64,000 nucleotides of DNA, taken from the NCBI GenBank assembly GCA_019188255.1, contig JAETXT010000005.1:2294001-2358000 (forward strand), written 5' to 3'. Made by a program: the position numbers and the translations under genes. Positions 35,420 to 48,676 of the stretch are shown piece after piece. The notes under the pieces were generated by a model, which was given only the letters and a program-made list of their open reading frames with translations, made no database searches and was not told where the DNA came from. The DNA comes from Verticillium longisporum. Its lineage: Eukaryota > Ascomycota > Sordariomycetes > Glomerellales > Plectosphaerellaceae. How positions within the stretch are numbered: position 1 is the first letter of the stretch; the number at the start of each line of letters is the position of its first letter.

Positions 35420-37358
35420 TGTTTTCTTAGTGATGTTTCGCTGAGCCTTTTTTTTTCTTCTCTCTCTTTCTCTGTTTGTCTTGGGCACGTTGGGCACGGG
35501 ACTTTCCCCGAGTATTCGCCTGGTGAGTGAGATGTGTTATCTGGCTGGCTCTTCAGGGGTTGGTGGTGGTGGTGGTGGGAAGCCGGCGGACGGGTGGGTG
35601 AGCGCGAGGGTGATGGAGCGAGGTGAGAAAAAAAGATGAAGCAGGCAGGCGGTGAGGCTGCACTCTTTGTGCCCAGGCTTTGGCTTTATTTCGCCTTTTA
35701 GGGGGGAGGGGGACAGAGAGTACAAGTAGGGGGGTCCAGACCTGGTCAATGGGAGTTCCGGGGTACCTGATTGGTGGACGCGGTTACTCGACCAATGAGA
35801 GGCCCAAAAAATCACAATTGGCTCTGTCCGTGTGGGGGCCCGACAGTCATGCAGATATGGACGGCCATTCCGACCAAGAACCAGCATGACCTGTCATCGG
35901 CGGCACTTCTTGTCCGACACGCTCACCGCGACAGCCGGAAGTTAGAACTGCGGGGATTGCACTTTACACATCACAGGCGGTTCAGAACACTGGCAAACTG
36001 ATTGATCTGCCTATTACAGCCAGGAGCGAAGCGCAATACGAATCCCTCCCAGACAAGGGTGCTCTGCTCAAACACCACAAGTCGATGGATGCCGCTATGT
36101 GGCTACTAAGCGCGAGACGTCCGGAGACATCTGGTTGCCCTCAGCCTCCTAGTGAGAAAGAAAACAACGCCACCAATTTTGTCCCTAGGAGGGAGAAACC
36201 CTCTGATACAGGCAAGGAGGAAATGAAAAAAAAAGCAGAAAGAACACGTCCACCCCATCTTGCTATTCCTGCCACAAGCGGCTTTACCATAGAGCCCCTT
36301 ACCCCAGTCCAGAATCCCGCGTTCCCGCCGCTTTCCTGCCTGCATTGTACCTTCTCCCAGTCAAAGTCATGGAAGAGTTTTCAAAGTAAACTAAGGTACA
36401 GTGAAAGTTGGAATCCTGTGTTCGAGATACGGACCAGGCAACGAAGCGCATGCTGTTGTATGCAGAGCCAAGTGCTTGTAGGAAGAAGGAAATGGGCTTC
36501 AATGTAAGTAAAGCCCGCTGACTGAGCCCGCAGGATGTATCGAATCGACGCAAATCTCGGCTTGTGTCCTCCGACGCCTTGCCCAGAAAGAAAAAGAGGG
36601 CTCCGCCTGACGGAATCCAAAACAAGACGCAGCAGTCGTTTCTATCCAGGCCCTTTGATCGCCAAAATTGAGCAGGCGGTCCTCAGTTACTGACGGCAGG
36701 ATCGAAACGGGCGGCAAAGTCCAGGGTAGAATGTAACGATGCAGAAAGTGACAAAGGGAGAAAGAAACTGAAGAAAAAAACAAGAAAAACATCCTAATGA
36801 AGAAGAAGAGGCAGAAATAAAAACGTTCGTTTCGTCTATGTCCATGAACCGAGGGTTATATGTTTTCCCCCCAAGTACACGCCATCCAGATCAGAAAACC
36901 CTCCTTGTCTGTGGAGGGTAATCCCTGACGGTGGCTGTCCTGTTGCAATGCTCACACCTTCCCGGCGAATGCCCGTCTCCATCGTTGGCCCATCCATGCG
37001 ATCCGCGGTCGTAGTGTACAACGAGAAGCAGCGTCAGTTCCGCAAGAAGGAAGAAAGAAAGACGTGCTCTGAGTTTGAGGAGGGGGTGGAGGTAGTATAC
37101 GCGGATGATGCCGGACAGAGAGACCCAGGCCAGGGAAGTCGTCGTTTGTGTAGTGCACAGAGAGTAAAAGGAAAGAGCGGTCGTCAAGTCGTGGCAGCGT
37201 CACCATGCTGAAATGAAGAGGAGGGCAAAGGGGCTAATGAGGGCCATGTAGCCACCCCTCGTAACGTAACGTAATCCGTCGTGTCAAAGCCGTTTTTCCT
37301 GCATATCGTACCACTTCCAAGAGGCGTGTTCCTCAGGTGCTGCGTTGTCGCAGGCACC
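35420..37358. other. Intergenic, no gene seen
   Basis: The first part holds the SERF-like promoter, with a TGG repeat near 35558-35577. The second part, next to the Pumilio stop, is probably its 3' UTR. Open frames have no recognisable features. Confidence 0.5.
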
Positions 37359-40300
37359 CTACAGCCACTGGGAGTCATCGCCATTGTTGGAAGCAGCGGT
37401 GCCGTTACCGTTGGGAGCCCGGCCCTGCTGGTTCTGCTGGCCCTGCGGGACCTGCTGGGCCTGACCCTGGAACTGCTGGCCCTGGTTGAGAGGCTGGAAC
37501 TGCTGCTGCGGCTGGAACTGGGGCTGGGCGGGGTTCCAGGCCAGTTGAGAGGGCTGTTGAGGAGCCTGGGTGGCAGTGGGAGAGGCAACAGTCAGGTTGG
37601 AGGTGTGAGGGTAGCTCATGGCCTGGGCAGTCCCGTTGCGGGCGCCACCGTTGACGAAACCGCTGGGCAGGGGGACGCCAGGCTGGACAATCGAAGCGCT
37701 ATTGACCATGGCGCGGTTCTGACCAGGACGCAGGGGATTTGGCCTTGGGTGTTGTCGGCAGGGGTTATCTGGCCAGACGAGGTGGCGCTGCCGCGGCTGT
37801 CGTAGGCCTGAACCTTGGCCTGGATACGGCGGCCGTAAGGGGTCGAACGCACAGCGGGCAGGAAGGGGCGGATAACCTCAACCATGCGGTGCTTGCCCTC
37901 GGGAGTGGCATACTCGAGTGCCGTCTGAATGACATAGTTGGCATACGAGTCACGCAGGAGACGGTCCATCTCGCCAGGCTGGAGGAGCTCGTCGACAATC
38001 ATGTCACGGCCCTGGGCCTGAGAGCAGCGGAGAAGCTTCTCGATGACGTTGGAGCTGAACTTGTGGCGAGAAAGCTGGCAGATGCGGTTGCGGAACATGC
38101 CAACGACTGGCTCGGTAAAGGCGGGTTCGTTGAGGTCGATGATGTACTGCACGACGTAGTTGCCGAAGGGATCCTGGACGAGGACAGGGGCATGTTCCGT
38201 AATCTTGCCAATGAGCCAGACCTTCTGAGCGCCATCGGCATGGTCGATGCAGCGCTGGAGAACGCAGCAGCCGTGGCGGTGGGTGCCGACATCGACGCAG
38301 TGGTTGCCAACAGCGTCGAAAATGAACTGGGCATCAGGGGCGCTTAACTTGTTAAGGCACTTCTGGATGACATGGTTGCCATTCAGATCCTGGATCAGCT
38401 CCACAACCCGGTAGCGAAGGGCGTCAATGATCATCTGAACCTGGATAGAGGTCGTGACAAACTCAATCATCTTCTGTAGCGCGCGGGTGCCGTGCTGGTT
38501 CAGAGCGATACGGACCATGTCCTGAGCAGCGTTCTGAATGAGCACAGTTCGCTCGTCGTCATTGCAGTACTCAAGCAGCTTCTGGCAGAGGTAGTTGCCA
38601 AAGGGATCGGTCATGAGCTCGATGACGTGCTGGTTGGTCTCGAGCCAGATCATGTGGACCTGGTCAGGGTTACGCTCCTCAAGCTTCTTCTGCAAGTAGC
38701 GGCAGCCATGCTGGTCTTTGCACAGCTCGTAAATCTGACCACCGACGTGCTCAAGAGGCAGGTTCTGGTAGCGCTGCATAGCTGTAACAAGGATCGAGTT
38801 AGCATGCGTTCATTCTGGCTAGAGGAGAATGCTTACCGTCATTGTCCTGTTGGCGTCGGTGCTGGATCACACGCGCCTGGCTGTCACGCGGAGCCGAATG
38901 GGCAGGGATGGCAGGAGTGTACAGAGAACCGTAACCGGTGAAGTTCTGAGGCGGGTAGGCCGAGCCGCCATTGAGGTTCAGGTTCTGCATGGCAAGAAGG
39001 GGAACGCCGTAGGCACCGTTGAGCTGACCGTTGTTCTGGGGGTTATACATGTTAACAGGGCCATTGCCGTACGGGTTGAAGCCTTGGTTGATGCCGTTCT
39101 GGCCAGCACCATTGGGACCAGCAACACCAGCCTGGCCAACATTGTTGAGACCGTTGGTCTGCTGGTTGATGCCGTTGTTGCCACCAAAAGGAGCAGCGTT
39201 CTGGTTGAGGCCGTTCAGGCCGTTAGTAGGACCAAAGGGCGCAGCATTTCCGTGGAGAGCGCTCTGAATGGACGGGAAGTTGCCACTCTGCTGGCCCGAC
39301 CCAATGTTACTGTCCGACGACAGCTCGCGGCTGTGACGGGGAGGGGCTGCACCGGCAGGAATGCGACCGATGCTAGCATTGTGGTTGTGGAAATGCTGCT
39401 GAGCATGATTGTTGGCACCCGAGGCATTCTTGGCTGTCGGGACCGAGTTGGCAGAGAAGGAGCTCTGCAGCTTGGGAGGAGTAGTCATGTTGCCGTTGCT
39501 GGTGGGAGACACGACTGAGTTGCTGTCGGAGGGGTTCTCGGAGAAGTACTTGAGGTCCAGAGAGTGACGGACCGACGACGGACGCGAGCCGATGACGGAG
39601 CCGTCGGCGGAGGACGAACCGTTGAGCTGAGCGTTGATGCTCGAGAGACTCTGTCGGGCGCGATGACGGTTAATATGACCCCAACCGTTGGTGGACGAAG
39701 ACGCCTCAGGTGCAGGAGACGGGGAGAGAGCAAGGTCAAGAGCAGCAGAAGACGCGGAGAGCTGTGGCGATGTCCGACGTCAGAACCGTGGACAAAGACG
39801 AGGTGAGGCAGCTCAAAGGTAAGAAAGGGGATAGGGATGGGGGATGATAGAGGAAGGAGCCAAAGTACGAATACTCTGTAAAGGTAAAGGAAAGGGTGAA
39901 GATGGACCGTTTGCAGTGTGATCGGGAGACGGGGCAGGGTAATGAATTTTGGGATGCGTCTCAGCAGCAGGAGCAAAAATGAACAACGCCTTCCACAATG
40001 CAAGAACGATCAATAAACCCTCTTGGTCATAGCGCGGTCGAGAGAGTATTCACCGTAGTTCAGGGACTCGTCTTCCATATTGCCGCCTGAAGTTCACGTG
40101 AAGGTTCATTCGCTGAGCGATGACAGGCAACCAGCAGGCCAGCTAGCCAACATCAAGGGGGCAAGTGGAATAGAAGCGGAAGGAGCGGTTAGGTAAGAAG
40201 AGAAAGAAAAGAAAAAAAGAAAAAAAGTAGACATACCATTTGGCCCTCGGCGCGAACGAGGGTAGGGAACTGATCATCAGTCAGAGCCTGGACGTACTTG

Positions 40301-42132
40301 GCGTCGCCAGCGTTGTCGTCCTCGCCGAAGAGGAAGCGGGCAGTGCCAGTCTGGTCAAGGTCCGCGCCATAAAGACCAGTACGAGAACGAGTAACGGGCA
40401 TTGAGTAACGGTTGTAACTATTGTCAACGGAACCAGGTCCCTCATTGTCAGCCATGATTCGTGACTCCAAGTTCTTCGGAGAGGGCAAGCTGGAGAGCTA
40501 AGTATAAAGCTGGGGTGAACCAAGATACGGGGGAGCTGTAGGGAGAAGAGGAAGAAGTGTATGTGCTAGAATCAGGAAAGTCGTGTCAAAAGAAGATAAG
40601 GGACGTCAGATGTGAGAGTAAGGATTGCGCTGGAGACGCCAGAATAGCAGAGGATAACAGATGAGGAAGGAAGATCGTCCGCTGGGTAGGCACCGAAATG
40701 CCTGCTGAGAAGGGAAGCTGAGGCAAAGAGTTTCCGTTCACTCTTCCTACAGGCGACGGTTCTGGGAAGTGAGGCCCAGTGAATCTTCTCATCCTGTGAG
40801 AGTGAATGCTCTCAAGACAAGGTAAGAGCAACAACTTGAGGAAGGCAAGGCGGCATCTCCAGGAAAAGCCAGGTAAGGAGTCTAGATGTTTGAGGCCAGT
40901 ATGAAGATGCCGAGTCCGATATCCTGTCCGAAAGAGAACATTGACTCGCCAACAACTGCGGCAGCACTGCTTTCTTCCAACCAAGGTATCATGGGACCAG
41001 CAATGGGGATGCAGCAATGGGGATGGTGGGGTATTGTGAGAGACCAGGGGTTATCGCGCGCCCACTCGAGCCGCTATGAAATGTGATCCTTCTCGAGGAA
41101 TACGGTTGTCGGGGGAAAGCCCCGAGAATTATGATCACCGGCCAAGATACTCGCCCTCAGCTTGTCCACATAATCGAAGCGAGCAGGGAAAGGAGGGGTT
41201 ACTCACGCATTCGAAGAGCGGTGGCTTGATGGGTCTTGCCTGACCGCTTCCTCTTTCTCATCTTCGTCGCTGTTCCTCCTCGAAGCAGGCACCGACCTCG
41301 AAGGAAGATGGTGCTCGTCGAACGCCATGCGTGCGGACTGCTGCATGATGCCCGACTGCGGCGACGCGAGGTTCGACCCCGACCGGCCGGGCCGGCCGAA
41401 GAGCCCTGGTGGCGACGTCAAGCTGGAAGTCGAGTAACGGTTGGGGCGGGAGAACATGGAGGGGAAGCCGGAGCTGTCATGGTATTCAGGCGGCGTCGTC
41501 GGCTCGGATTGGTGACCAGCTCGCTGGAGATCGTCCTGCATCTTGAGAAGCTCCATCTCCTCGCGTCGCTGGACCTGTTCCAGCTTCTGCATCTCAAGCT
41601 CGAAGCGGCGCTTCTGGTCGCGGAGGCGTTCGTATTCTCGCTTTTTCTTTTCCAGCTGGGATTTACGGTTAGCAGACTATTCGTCTCCGTCGGGCTGGGT
41701 TAGGCGAGCAGAGTATATGGTGCCCTCGCTTGGTGAGACGACATACCAGTTGCACCTGGGAGTTGCTGTACGACTACACGATCAATGTCAGCCCAAAAAT
41801 CCCCGTCAGGTCCGGACGCCCGTCAGATTCCACCCCAAGCAGAATGGCAGACAAGGGCCTTGATAGCACGCTGTTCTCAAGCAAGCACATACGTTTTCAT
41901 ATTGGCTCGGGTCGGGCCCAGCCATGGGACTGCGTAGGGAGGTAATAGAAGACAGTGTTGTTGGTACACGCCCCGAATCGGTGGTGAAGCGACGAGGCAG
42001 GGTGGTTCGTAGATCGTGAGTCTGGACTGGGTTGGGCATGCGCGTGTTGCCGTTCCGCGGAGGTGAGACAAGGTTGTTCATGGTCGCCTCGTTGCGAGGC
42101 GACTGCTGAGATCGGAAGCGCAAGTCGTCCAT
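37359..42132 (-). CDS. Pumilio (PUF) RNA-binding protein, six exons (one-base frameshift)
   Basis: Exons 42132-41893, 41773-41747, 41655-41207, 40489-40237, 39761-38837 and 38781-37359 join in phase to about 1105 aa, allowing for one missing G in GGGG at 37733-37736. Exon 2 is a 27-nt microexon (SYSNSQVQL). Exon 3 starts with a coiled coil (LEKKKREYERLRDQKRRFEL). Exons 4-5 are Asn/Gln/Gly-rich and disordered. The PUF domain of eight repeats fills exon 6 from about LEHVGGQIYELCKDQHGCRY on, with repeat cores such as DPFGNYLCQKLLE, NQHGTRALQKMIE, DLNGNHVIQKCLN and DSYANYVIQTALE. The tail is Gln/Pro-rich. PUF proteins bind 3' UTRs of mRNAs and repress or localise them. An in-frame ATG at 40455 in exon 4 could give a shorter form. 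Introns of 717 and 475 nt are unusually long here. Confidence 0.88.
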
Positions 42133-45100
42133 TTTGTTCTCGTTCAAGTCGTCGCTCAATGTTTCCTGGAATCTCTCTTTCTCTCGCTCTCTGTCTGTAG
42201 AGGCTTGTCTGTTTCCTCTCGTGTCGTCCTTCGTTCTGCGTTACTACAACAATCTTTCGTACACGCCCGCAATTGGGCTGGATGGAAGAAGAGGGATTTC
42301 GAGTGGAGGATTGTCCGAGTTGTTCGTCTATCGGCGCTGCTGGTGCCGACGAAGGGCAGCGGTCAGCAGTTGAAGCGTGCCAAATTTGGCGTGGGAGGGT
42401 CGAAAGGCAGAGGACAAAACGTGGTGGAGGGGGGTGTGGCAGAGGAGGAGAGACAGGCGAGACAATTCAGATAAAGAGGCAAGGCAAAGGCAGGCTAGAG
42501 CCGTCAAAAATGGTAAAGTCAGGTAGCAGGGTAACGGGCCACACACACGCGCTATGGCGAGTCGGAGGCGGGGGTCTTGGGTCTTGGACCGTTGGGGGTA
42601 ATGATGGGCGATTCGCGAGCGCGGGAACCCAAGAACCGAAAGCCCAAGAGCGACACAAATAGCAGAGCAGAGGCTGAGCTGGACCAAGAATCAAGAAAGT
42701 GGACTCGCTCTCTTGTGAAGAGAGAGTGATAGCAATAATTCTTGTACGCTCGAGTGTGCTCAACATACCCAAGTGTCGTTCGGCTGCTTCTGCCTGTCAA
42801 CCCTAAGGTAGGGGGTGCTGCACGAAGCCCTATGCTTCTGGCGGGCGGGATTCGCTCGTTCCCATCGCGCATGTGGCCAAAGGCCAACATTGGTTGGGGA
42901 AGCCCAGAAGACCAGCAAAAGGGGGAAGAGGGGTAAGGGTGAAAGACACAAACTAAGACTGATAAATAATGAGAAACAAAAAGACGTACCATGGACACGT
43001 TGTTGAATGTGCTTGATACACTCTTCTGATCTGTTATGATCTTTGCTGTCACCAAAGTGAACAAGCTCGCTGTCGCGGCTTTAGATAGTTGGGTCGGCAA
43101 CCTCAGGTATGAGGCAAGTGAGGTGGTAGAAAAGATAGAGGCGACAGCTCTTCTCACACGTCACGTCGCGCACCCTGGAGAGCCAGAGGCGAACAGGCCG
43201 AAGAGAGGTTGGGTAGGTAAAAAGTAGACAGAGATACACACACGGCACTGTCCATGTAAGAGGACAAGTCCAGGTCGAATCAAAGAAGAGAGAGAGAAAA
43301 AGTAACGAAACAAGCACACTGCACAGACGCTGACGACCCTGGCCGGGCAATAAAGGACGTGGGGAGACGAGAGCGACGCGACAGTTCCAGATAGGTCAAA
43401 AGGCAAGGTCCGATTGATGACCAGCTAGCTCCCTCGCTCAGGCGGAGAACAGAAGAGGGGGGCACACTTGAGGCTTGAGGCTTGAGGCTTGAGGGGGCGG
43501 GAGGAAAGAAAATGTATCGTTCCGGGCCACGGAGGCACTGCATGGAGGACACCAGGACCACGACTAGGAGCTTGATCGTGGAGCCCCCTCCCCCCAGGAT
43601 GCCGCTTTTCTAGCGTCCATCAGACCGCAAGATTGATAAACCGCCCATGCCGCGCTCCTCAATGTCTCCTCTGGGTACCCGGTCTTTCTCCCCCTTCCCT
43701 GGTCTCCTGCCCATTGTTCATATTCAGTCGATGGCTCCGAGGCCCAGAAGCACAGCCAGCGGATGGCCCAAGGGACCCCTGCGCTAACGTTGCTCCACCG
43801 GTCGGTCCCCTGGTCCCTCATCGCTTCTAGCGCAGAACCCTCCTCCGGCGAGTGAGTGCGTGGGTGGGTGAGATGGCCCGAAGGGTGTGTGGTGGGACGG
43901 GCGACGCCGCCTGGTAGGGTATCTCAAGCACCCCCAGTAGCGCCAAATCGGCGGAAGAGTTGCCTTGGGCGTGGGCATGCGTGTCCCTAAGTCAGGTACC
44001 GCCTGCCCACGTCACACATCCTGGCTAGGGGTGGTGGGATGGTAAAGCTACGAACCTTGACAGTGAGACACCGCGCGGTCACCGTTCGTCGTGAAAACCG
44101 ACTTATCGGTGTTCCCCAGGCTTGAATCGTAAGTTTTGCATGATGATGGTCCTCTCCTGAGAACTCACATCATTGAGTCGAGCAACACAGGCAACAGAGT
44201 CACCAAGTGGACCAGGGCAGGGAGCAGCAGCGCCTCGGTCCCTCCACCAGCGTGTGTCTGACCAAGGCGTTGTCCAGGGAGGGCTCGGCACACTAGAGCA
44301 GCACATCATGAACGGTCGGGCCTAGCACTCCCCTCCATGCCACTTACTGTCAGGGGGCGCTTAGCTACAGCCTGTTCCGCCTGTCGTCTGATTTGGGGAG
44401 AGGTACCCCTTTTTTCGCAAGTCGGTCCGCGTAGCCAGCCATTGCGTCCTTCCTCCTGCCACATGACCGTGTGTCCAAGTTCTTCCCAGTTGTCCGTCAG
44501 CGGCGAGGACTTCGGACGACCGAAGTTCAACAAGAGCGGGAGAAAGGGTGTCCCGCTAATGATGACTCCCACAAATGAGTTGGCCGTTTGACTTCGTGGC
44601 ATTGAACGCCTCAACCGTAGTGGCCAGCCGCCACTGAAGGCCAACTTGATTGTGGCCCAGAACTGCTACATCGCAGACCAGGTCCTTACTAGGTTTCGTT
44701 CTTTGCCTTTACTCAACCAACGAAGCCCACGATTCGCCCCCGCTCCCCGTTCTGCAGCATCGCAGAGGCCGGGTCCACCCACCTAGCCTTGGCGGTGTGT
44801 GGCCACGGTCGGAAAGCACTCGGTCAGTGCCAGTACCATTGTGTCGGTGCTTTTTTGCTTCGTTGCGAGGGAACGGTGAGCAGCAGCCTTTCACCGACAG
44901 ACGACAGATCTTACATTGAGGCCGCTTGGTCCAATCTCTCACGAAGAAAGATCTAAGCCGCGTCCGTGCTGTGTTCGCGTTCCACCTGTCAAAGTCCTTT
45001 TTGGGAGGAGAGTACACAATAGTCCGTGCCAACGTTGATCGCATGGGACACGGCGGCTGTTCAAGCGTTGATGGCGAACAGTCTCCAGCCATTGATGGAT

Positions 45101-48100
45101 CGGGCAGGTCTAAAATTGGTGGCTCCGAGGGTCTTGCTCGTTTTCGAGCCCAGGAGCCCTAGGAGTTTGCCACGACTGTCGAGCTGAAGGTCGGGAACGT
45201 CCTGGCCACAGCTCGGTTTGAGGTCATCCTCGCCAGCCGATTTGATAGGAGACTTGATTGGATACGATTGCTTCGAAGAGATGGGGAAAGTTCGTCAACT
45301 GCCCCTCAACCCCTCAGTTTATCAACCCCTCCAAAGGCAGCATGAGCCACGTATGGCTCGGCGTGGCTCTATGGCCCACATTCGACATCGTCTTGGTCGG
45401 GCCCCGAAACTCGTGCATTTGTGCGATCGTGACGCTTCCCGTCACTGTCAGCTTCTGAATAGGGGCGTCGACACTGTGTCGACTGCGGATTGCAAACACA
45501 GGCTATGAGATGTTGGCTGGAACATGATGAGCCGCCATGGGCTGCGTGAGACCTGCTAGAGTCCTAAAGGCTTGTCAACGTCTCTCGTAAAAGAAGTAAG
45601 AGACCATCAAAGTGGGGGTTCAATATCCCACTCGGCGACGAAAACCAGGACAGGCCTGGCTTCCGAGTCCCACCCTTCTCGCATCGCGCAACGGGCGGCA
45701 TTTGTTGTCTTTGGAGGATCTGTTCGCTCTTCCGTTCTTGAGCGAGGCAAGAGTTGCTAAATATCAATCGTGGTTGTTGCAGTGCCATCTCCTTCGTCTT
45801 AGGCGGGTTTGGGCAAGCACCTTCACATAGCAGCCTCGTCTTGGAGGCGTTCAATCCCCAGATTGCAAGAGACCAGTGCACTTACACGCGTGCGAGTGCA
45901 CGTTGCTGCAAGTCAGCTCTCTCATCGTTGCCTGACACAGGCACACCTCGCTCTCGTCCTCGTAACTGTCCTGCACGGCAGACCTGCCTCGAGCCCAGAC
46001 TGGGGTTCGAAACCGCTCCAGCCTCTCCCTCCTTACCAGCCTCCCTTTTTCGTCCCATCTCGTCTCCACACCGAGATGCCGTCCACCGCCATATAAAGGA
46101 ACCAAATGGGGTAAAAATCTCTACACGCCCACCCGTCAAAGCGGCGGGCAAGTTTGACTAGCAGGTCGAATCCCACACCAACATACTTAGCCTTACAGTA
46201 CTAGCCCTGGAAAGTCACTCCAACGCTCGATGCGCTTCACCGACTTTTAGGGCCCGCATCGTGTGGCTCTTGTCGCAGACGCCGGCTGATGCTAGCAGTG
46301 GGGAGGGAGCAATTCGGCAGGCAGACTTTCATTTGCATGCCGTTCAAGTTCTCGTTCACCGGGTTCTGACGAGGGACGCAGGCGGTCGTTAATAGTTGTA
46401 TGTGTACGGCAAACGCCACTTCGTCGTGCCAGGTGTGGGTGAAGGAGGGGTCCATCTATTTTGTGGGTGGCTGATCGTCATCAACCCGTTCCAGCAATGC
46501 CATGTATTTGAGTCGAGGCAATATCGGCTCGCTGATCAGCATGCGTGCTGCTCGCCACCTCAAAACCTGTGTGACGCCAGCGATCCTCAGAAAGCCGTGA
46601 GGCTCGTGCTGGTGGGGACTCGGAGCGACAATAGCTGGACACGTAATCAGATGCCGGTCGAGTTTCTCGAGTTGACAATGCAGCATCCAGGCTGTCGTAA
46701 TAGGGCATTGCCCATCATTGCCGATTGACGCATCATGCCGCCGGGAAGATCCTGTATGTCACGCCTTGGGCTGCGGGAGGCGATGGTCCCCAGGCTTTTG
46801 CAGCAACCGTCCACGAAGCTGGGCCTGCAGCTCCGATGTTGGATCTGGCCCTGCGTGTTCGGGTGTCTCGACTAAGAAGAATGCGGCAGAGGACGGCTCG
46901 GGACACGGTGATGCAACTCTCCATAGCGGTTCTGCCAGCGCAACATGCAGCGCCTCCTGCGCTTGCGCCTGCATCACATCTTGCTGCAGCCCATGCGGGG
47001 AACGATGGGGGAGTGTAACGACAAGCCAAGAGAGGGGGTCGTCCAAGTATCGCCTTCGAGGCCCGTAGTGAGATGCTCTTGATGCGCATGAGGTGGGGTG
47101 AAGACGAGCAATTTTCAAGTCGCGCAGGGCCCTTGTGTTTAGGGCACAGTATTTTGTTCTGACACGGGTTACCAAGGAGGCAATGTTTCCTGCTGAAGCT
47201 GGAGAAGAACATCGCGGGGTGCTCGAGGGTACGTCACAGTGGCCTATCGCGGAAGGTGCCACTTTGCATCTGGTCTCGGGTAGGAGGCCACGCGAAGAAG
47301 GTACCAAGGGGGTTAGGTTCTTTTCCATATTGTCGTTCTACAATCGGACGAAGCAATAGCGAACGCTTTCGTCGATGCATTGTTAGTAATGATCTAGAGG
47401 GCTTACCACTCACCAACTCAGGTAGATGTCCACGAGCACAATGAATCGGCCGCCACTGACATCTCATTGCTCAGGTCGCCAGTCATTTAAGCACAAGGCA
47501 AGGTACCCAAAATAAGGTAAGGCTCATGGGAAGACGACACGAATGCAACACAGGTCAGACTTGCTTGACGATGCCCCTCCCTCCCTGGAGACAGCCTGAA
47601 ACGGCCATCAATGTGACCTGTGCCTTTATGACGTAAATTCAGTGTACCACAGCATGAACCACCAAATCACATCGTGTGAAAGCTCGGAAGCGCTTGACCT
47701 GTAGAGTCCGGGTACTCCTGCGACTTGGGGAGAGCTTGTTCAACGTGAAGCCGTGAGACCAGCTGGGATGGCGTATATAAACCACCTCTAAACTTGCCCC
47801 AGCCATTACCAGAATTGATCTAATCACCTTTCAGAAATAAGGAGATACCATCACTGATCTAATAAGATATCCCCTTGATTCTTCAGTGAAATAGGATATG
47901 CCCCTACCTATCAGCAAGCATCGCCAATCGGACTCGTGTTGCGTACGTTGTCTCGCCGTCCAAAGGTTGCTCTCAGGTACACCCGCTCGTAGCACGAGAT
48001 GAGCATATATTCTGCATCCCCGGACCGGGATAGGCTTGCCTCACTTTCTTGGGTCGGCGTAGGCCAACTATGTCGATATCCCAAGACTTGTGTTGGCGAT

Positions 48101-48676
48101 AGCTGATATGTCATCCGAATTTTGGCGTACTTCAGCTATCAGTACCCTAGGCTCCTTGGCCAGTATGTGTCATTGAAGAGCCAAGCAATGCGCCACCCGA
48201 TATGGTGCTATTCCATAATATGCTTATGCTTCAGCCTCAAGGCTGTGAAGGCGTTGAAGGTGATAGCCCATATTTTGGGTATTTTCTACGTGCATTGATC
48301 ACAGCAGCCATGTGTCCTGGCGAGCCGCTGCGTATCTGCTACACGGCTTCAAGCGCGCCATCTGACATTCATGCACCGGGAAAAAAACTCATGCTACATA
48401 GCGTGAGGCCTAGTAAGAGGCAGCTTTACCCTGATGCTTCACCTGAAAGAGTGCTGGAAGAGCTCGGGCTACATCAAACGCTTGCGGCCTAATCTTGGTG
48501 ATGTTATTGTACAAGGTAGGTGGATCTGGTAGTACACCATCAAATTAACGGTTTGTAATATCCATTATTGGCTGAAAAGATACTCTTCGATTCCTCCTGC
48601 GCGGCACCAGAGACAGTTGACCCGGTGGTCGCCTCTATTGGAAAGCTGCGAGGACAATTCAGACAAGCTTTTGACC
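42133..48676. other. 6.5 kb gene-poor region
   Basis: I found no ORF or exon chain with a recognisable domain. The part next to the Pumilio start (to about 43.4 kb) is pyrimidine-rich on the minus strand and may be a long 5' leader with leader introns. A short TTGAGGC tandem repeat lies at 43467-43494. A 96-codon frame at 48202-48492 has fair composition but no homologue that I know. The stretch ends at the inverted-repeat element. Confidence 0.5.
43467..43494. repeat. 7-bp tandem repeat TTGAGGC, about four units
   Basis: A perfect short tandem array sits in the gene-poor region upstream of the Pumilio gene. Nothing else marks its function. Confidence 0.75.

Noticed and set aside
45619..45645. 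tRNA-like B-box word GGTTCAATATCCC
   Set aside because: No acceptor, D or anticodon stems can be built around it.
46718..47328. Frames of 116-189 codons in the gene desert
   Set aside because: Both strands are open at once, composition is uneven and no motif is seen.
48202..48492. 96-codon plus frame near the inverted-repeat element
   Set aside because: Composition is fair, but I find no domain, start context or splice partner, so it is mentioned only in the gene-poor entry.
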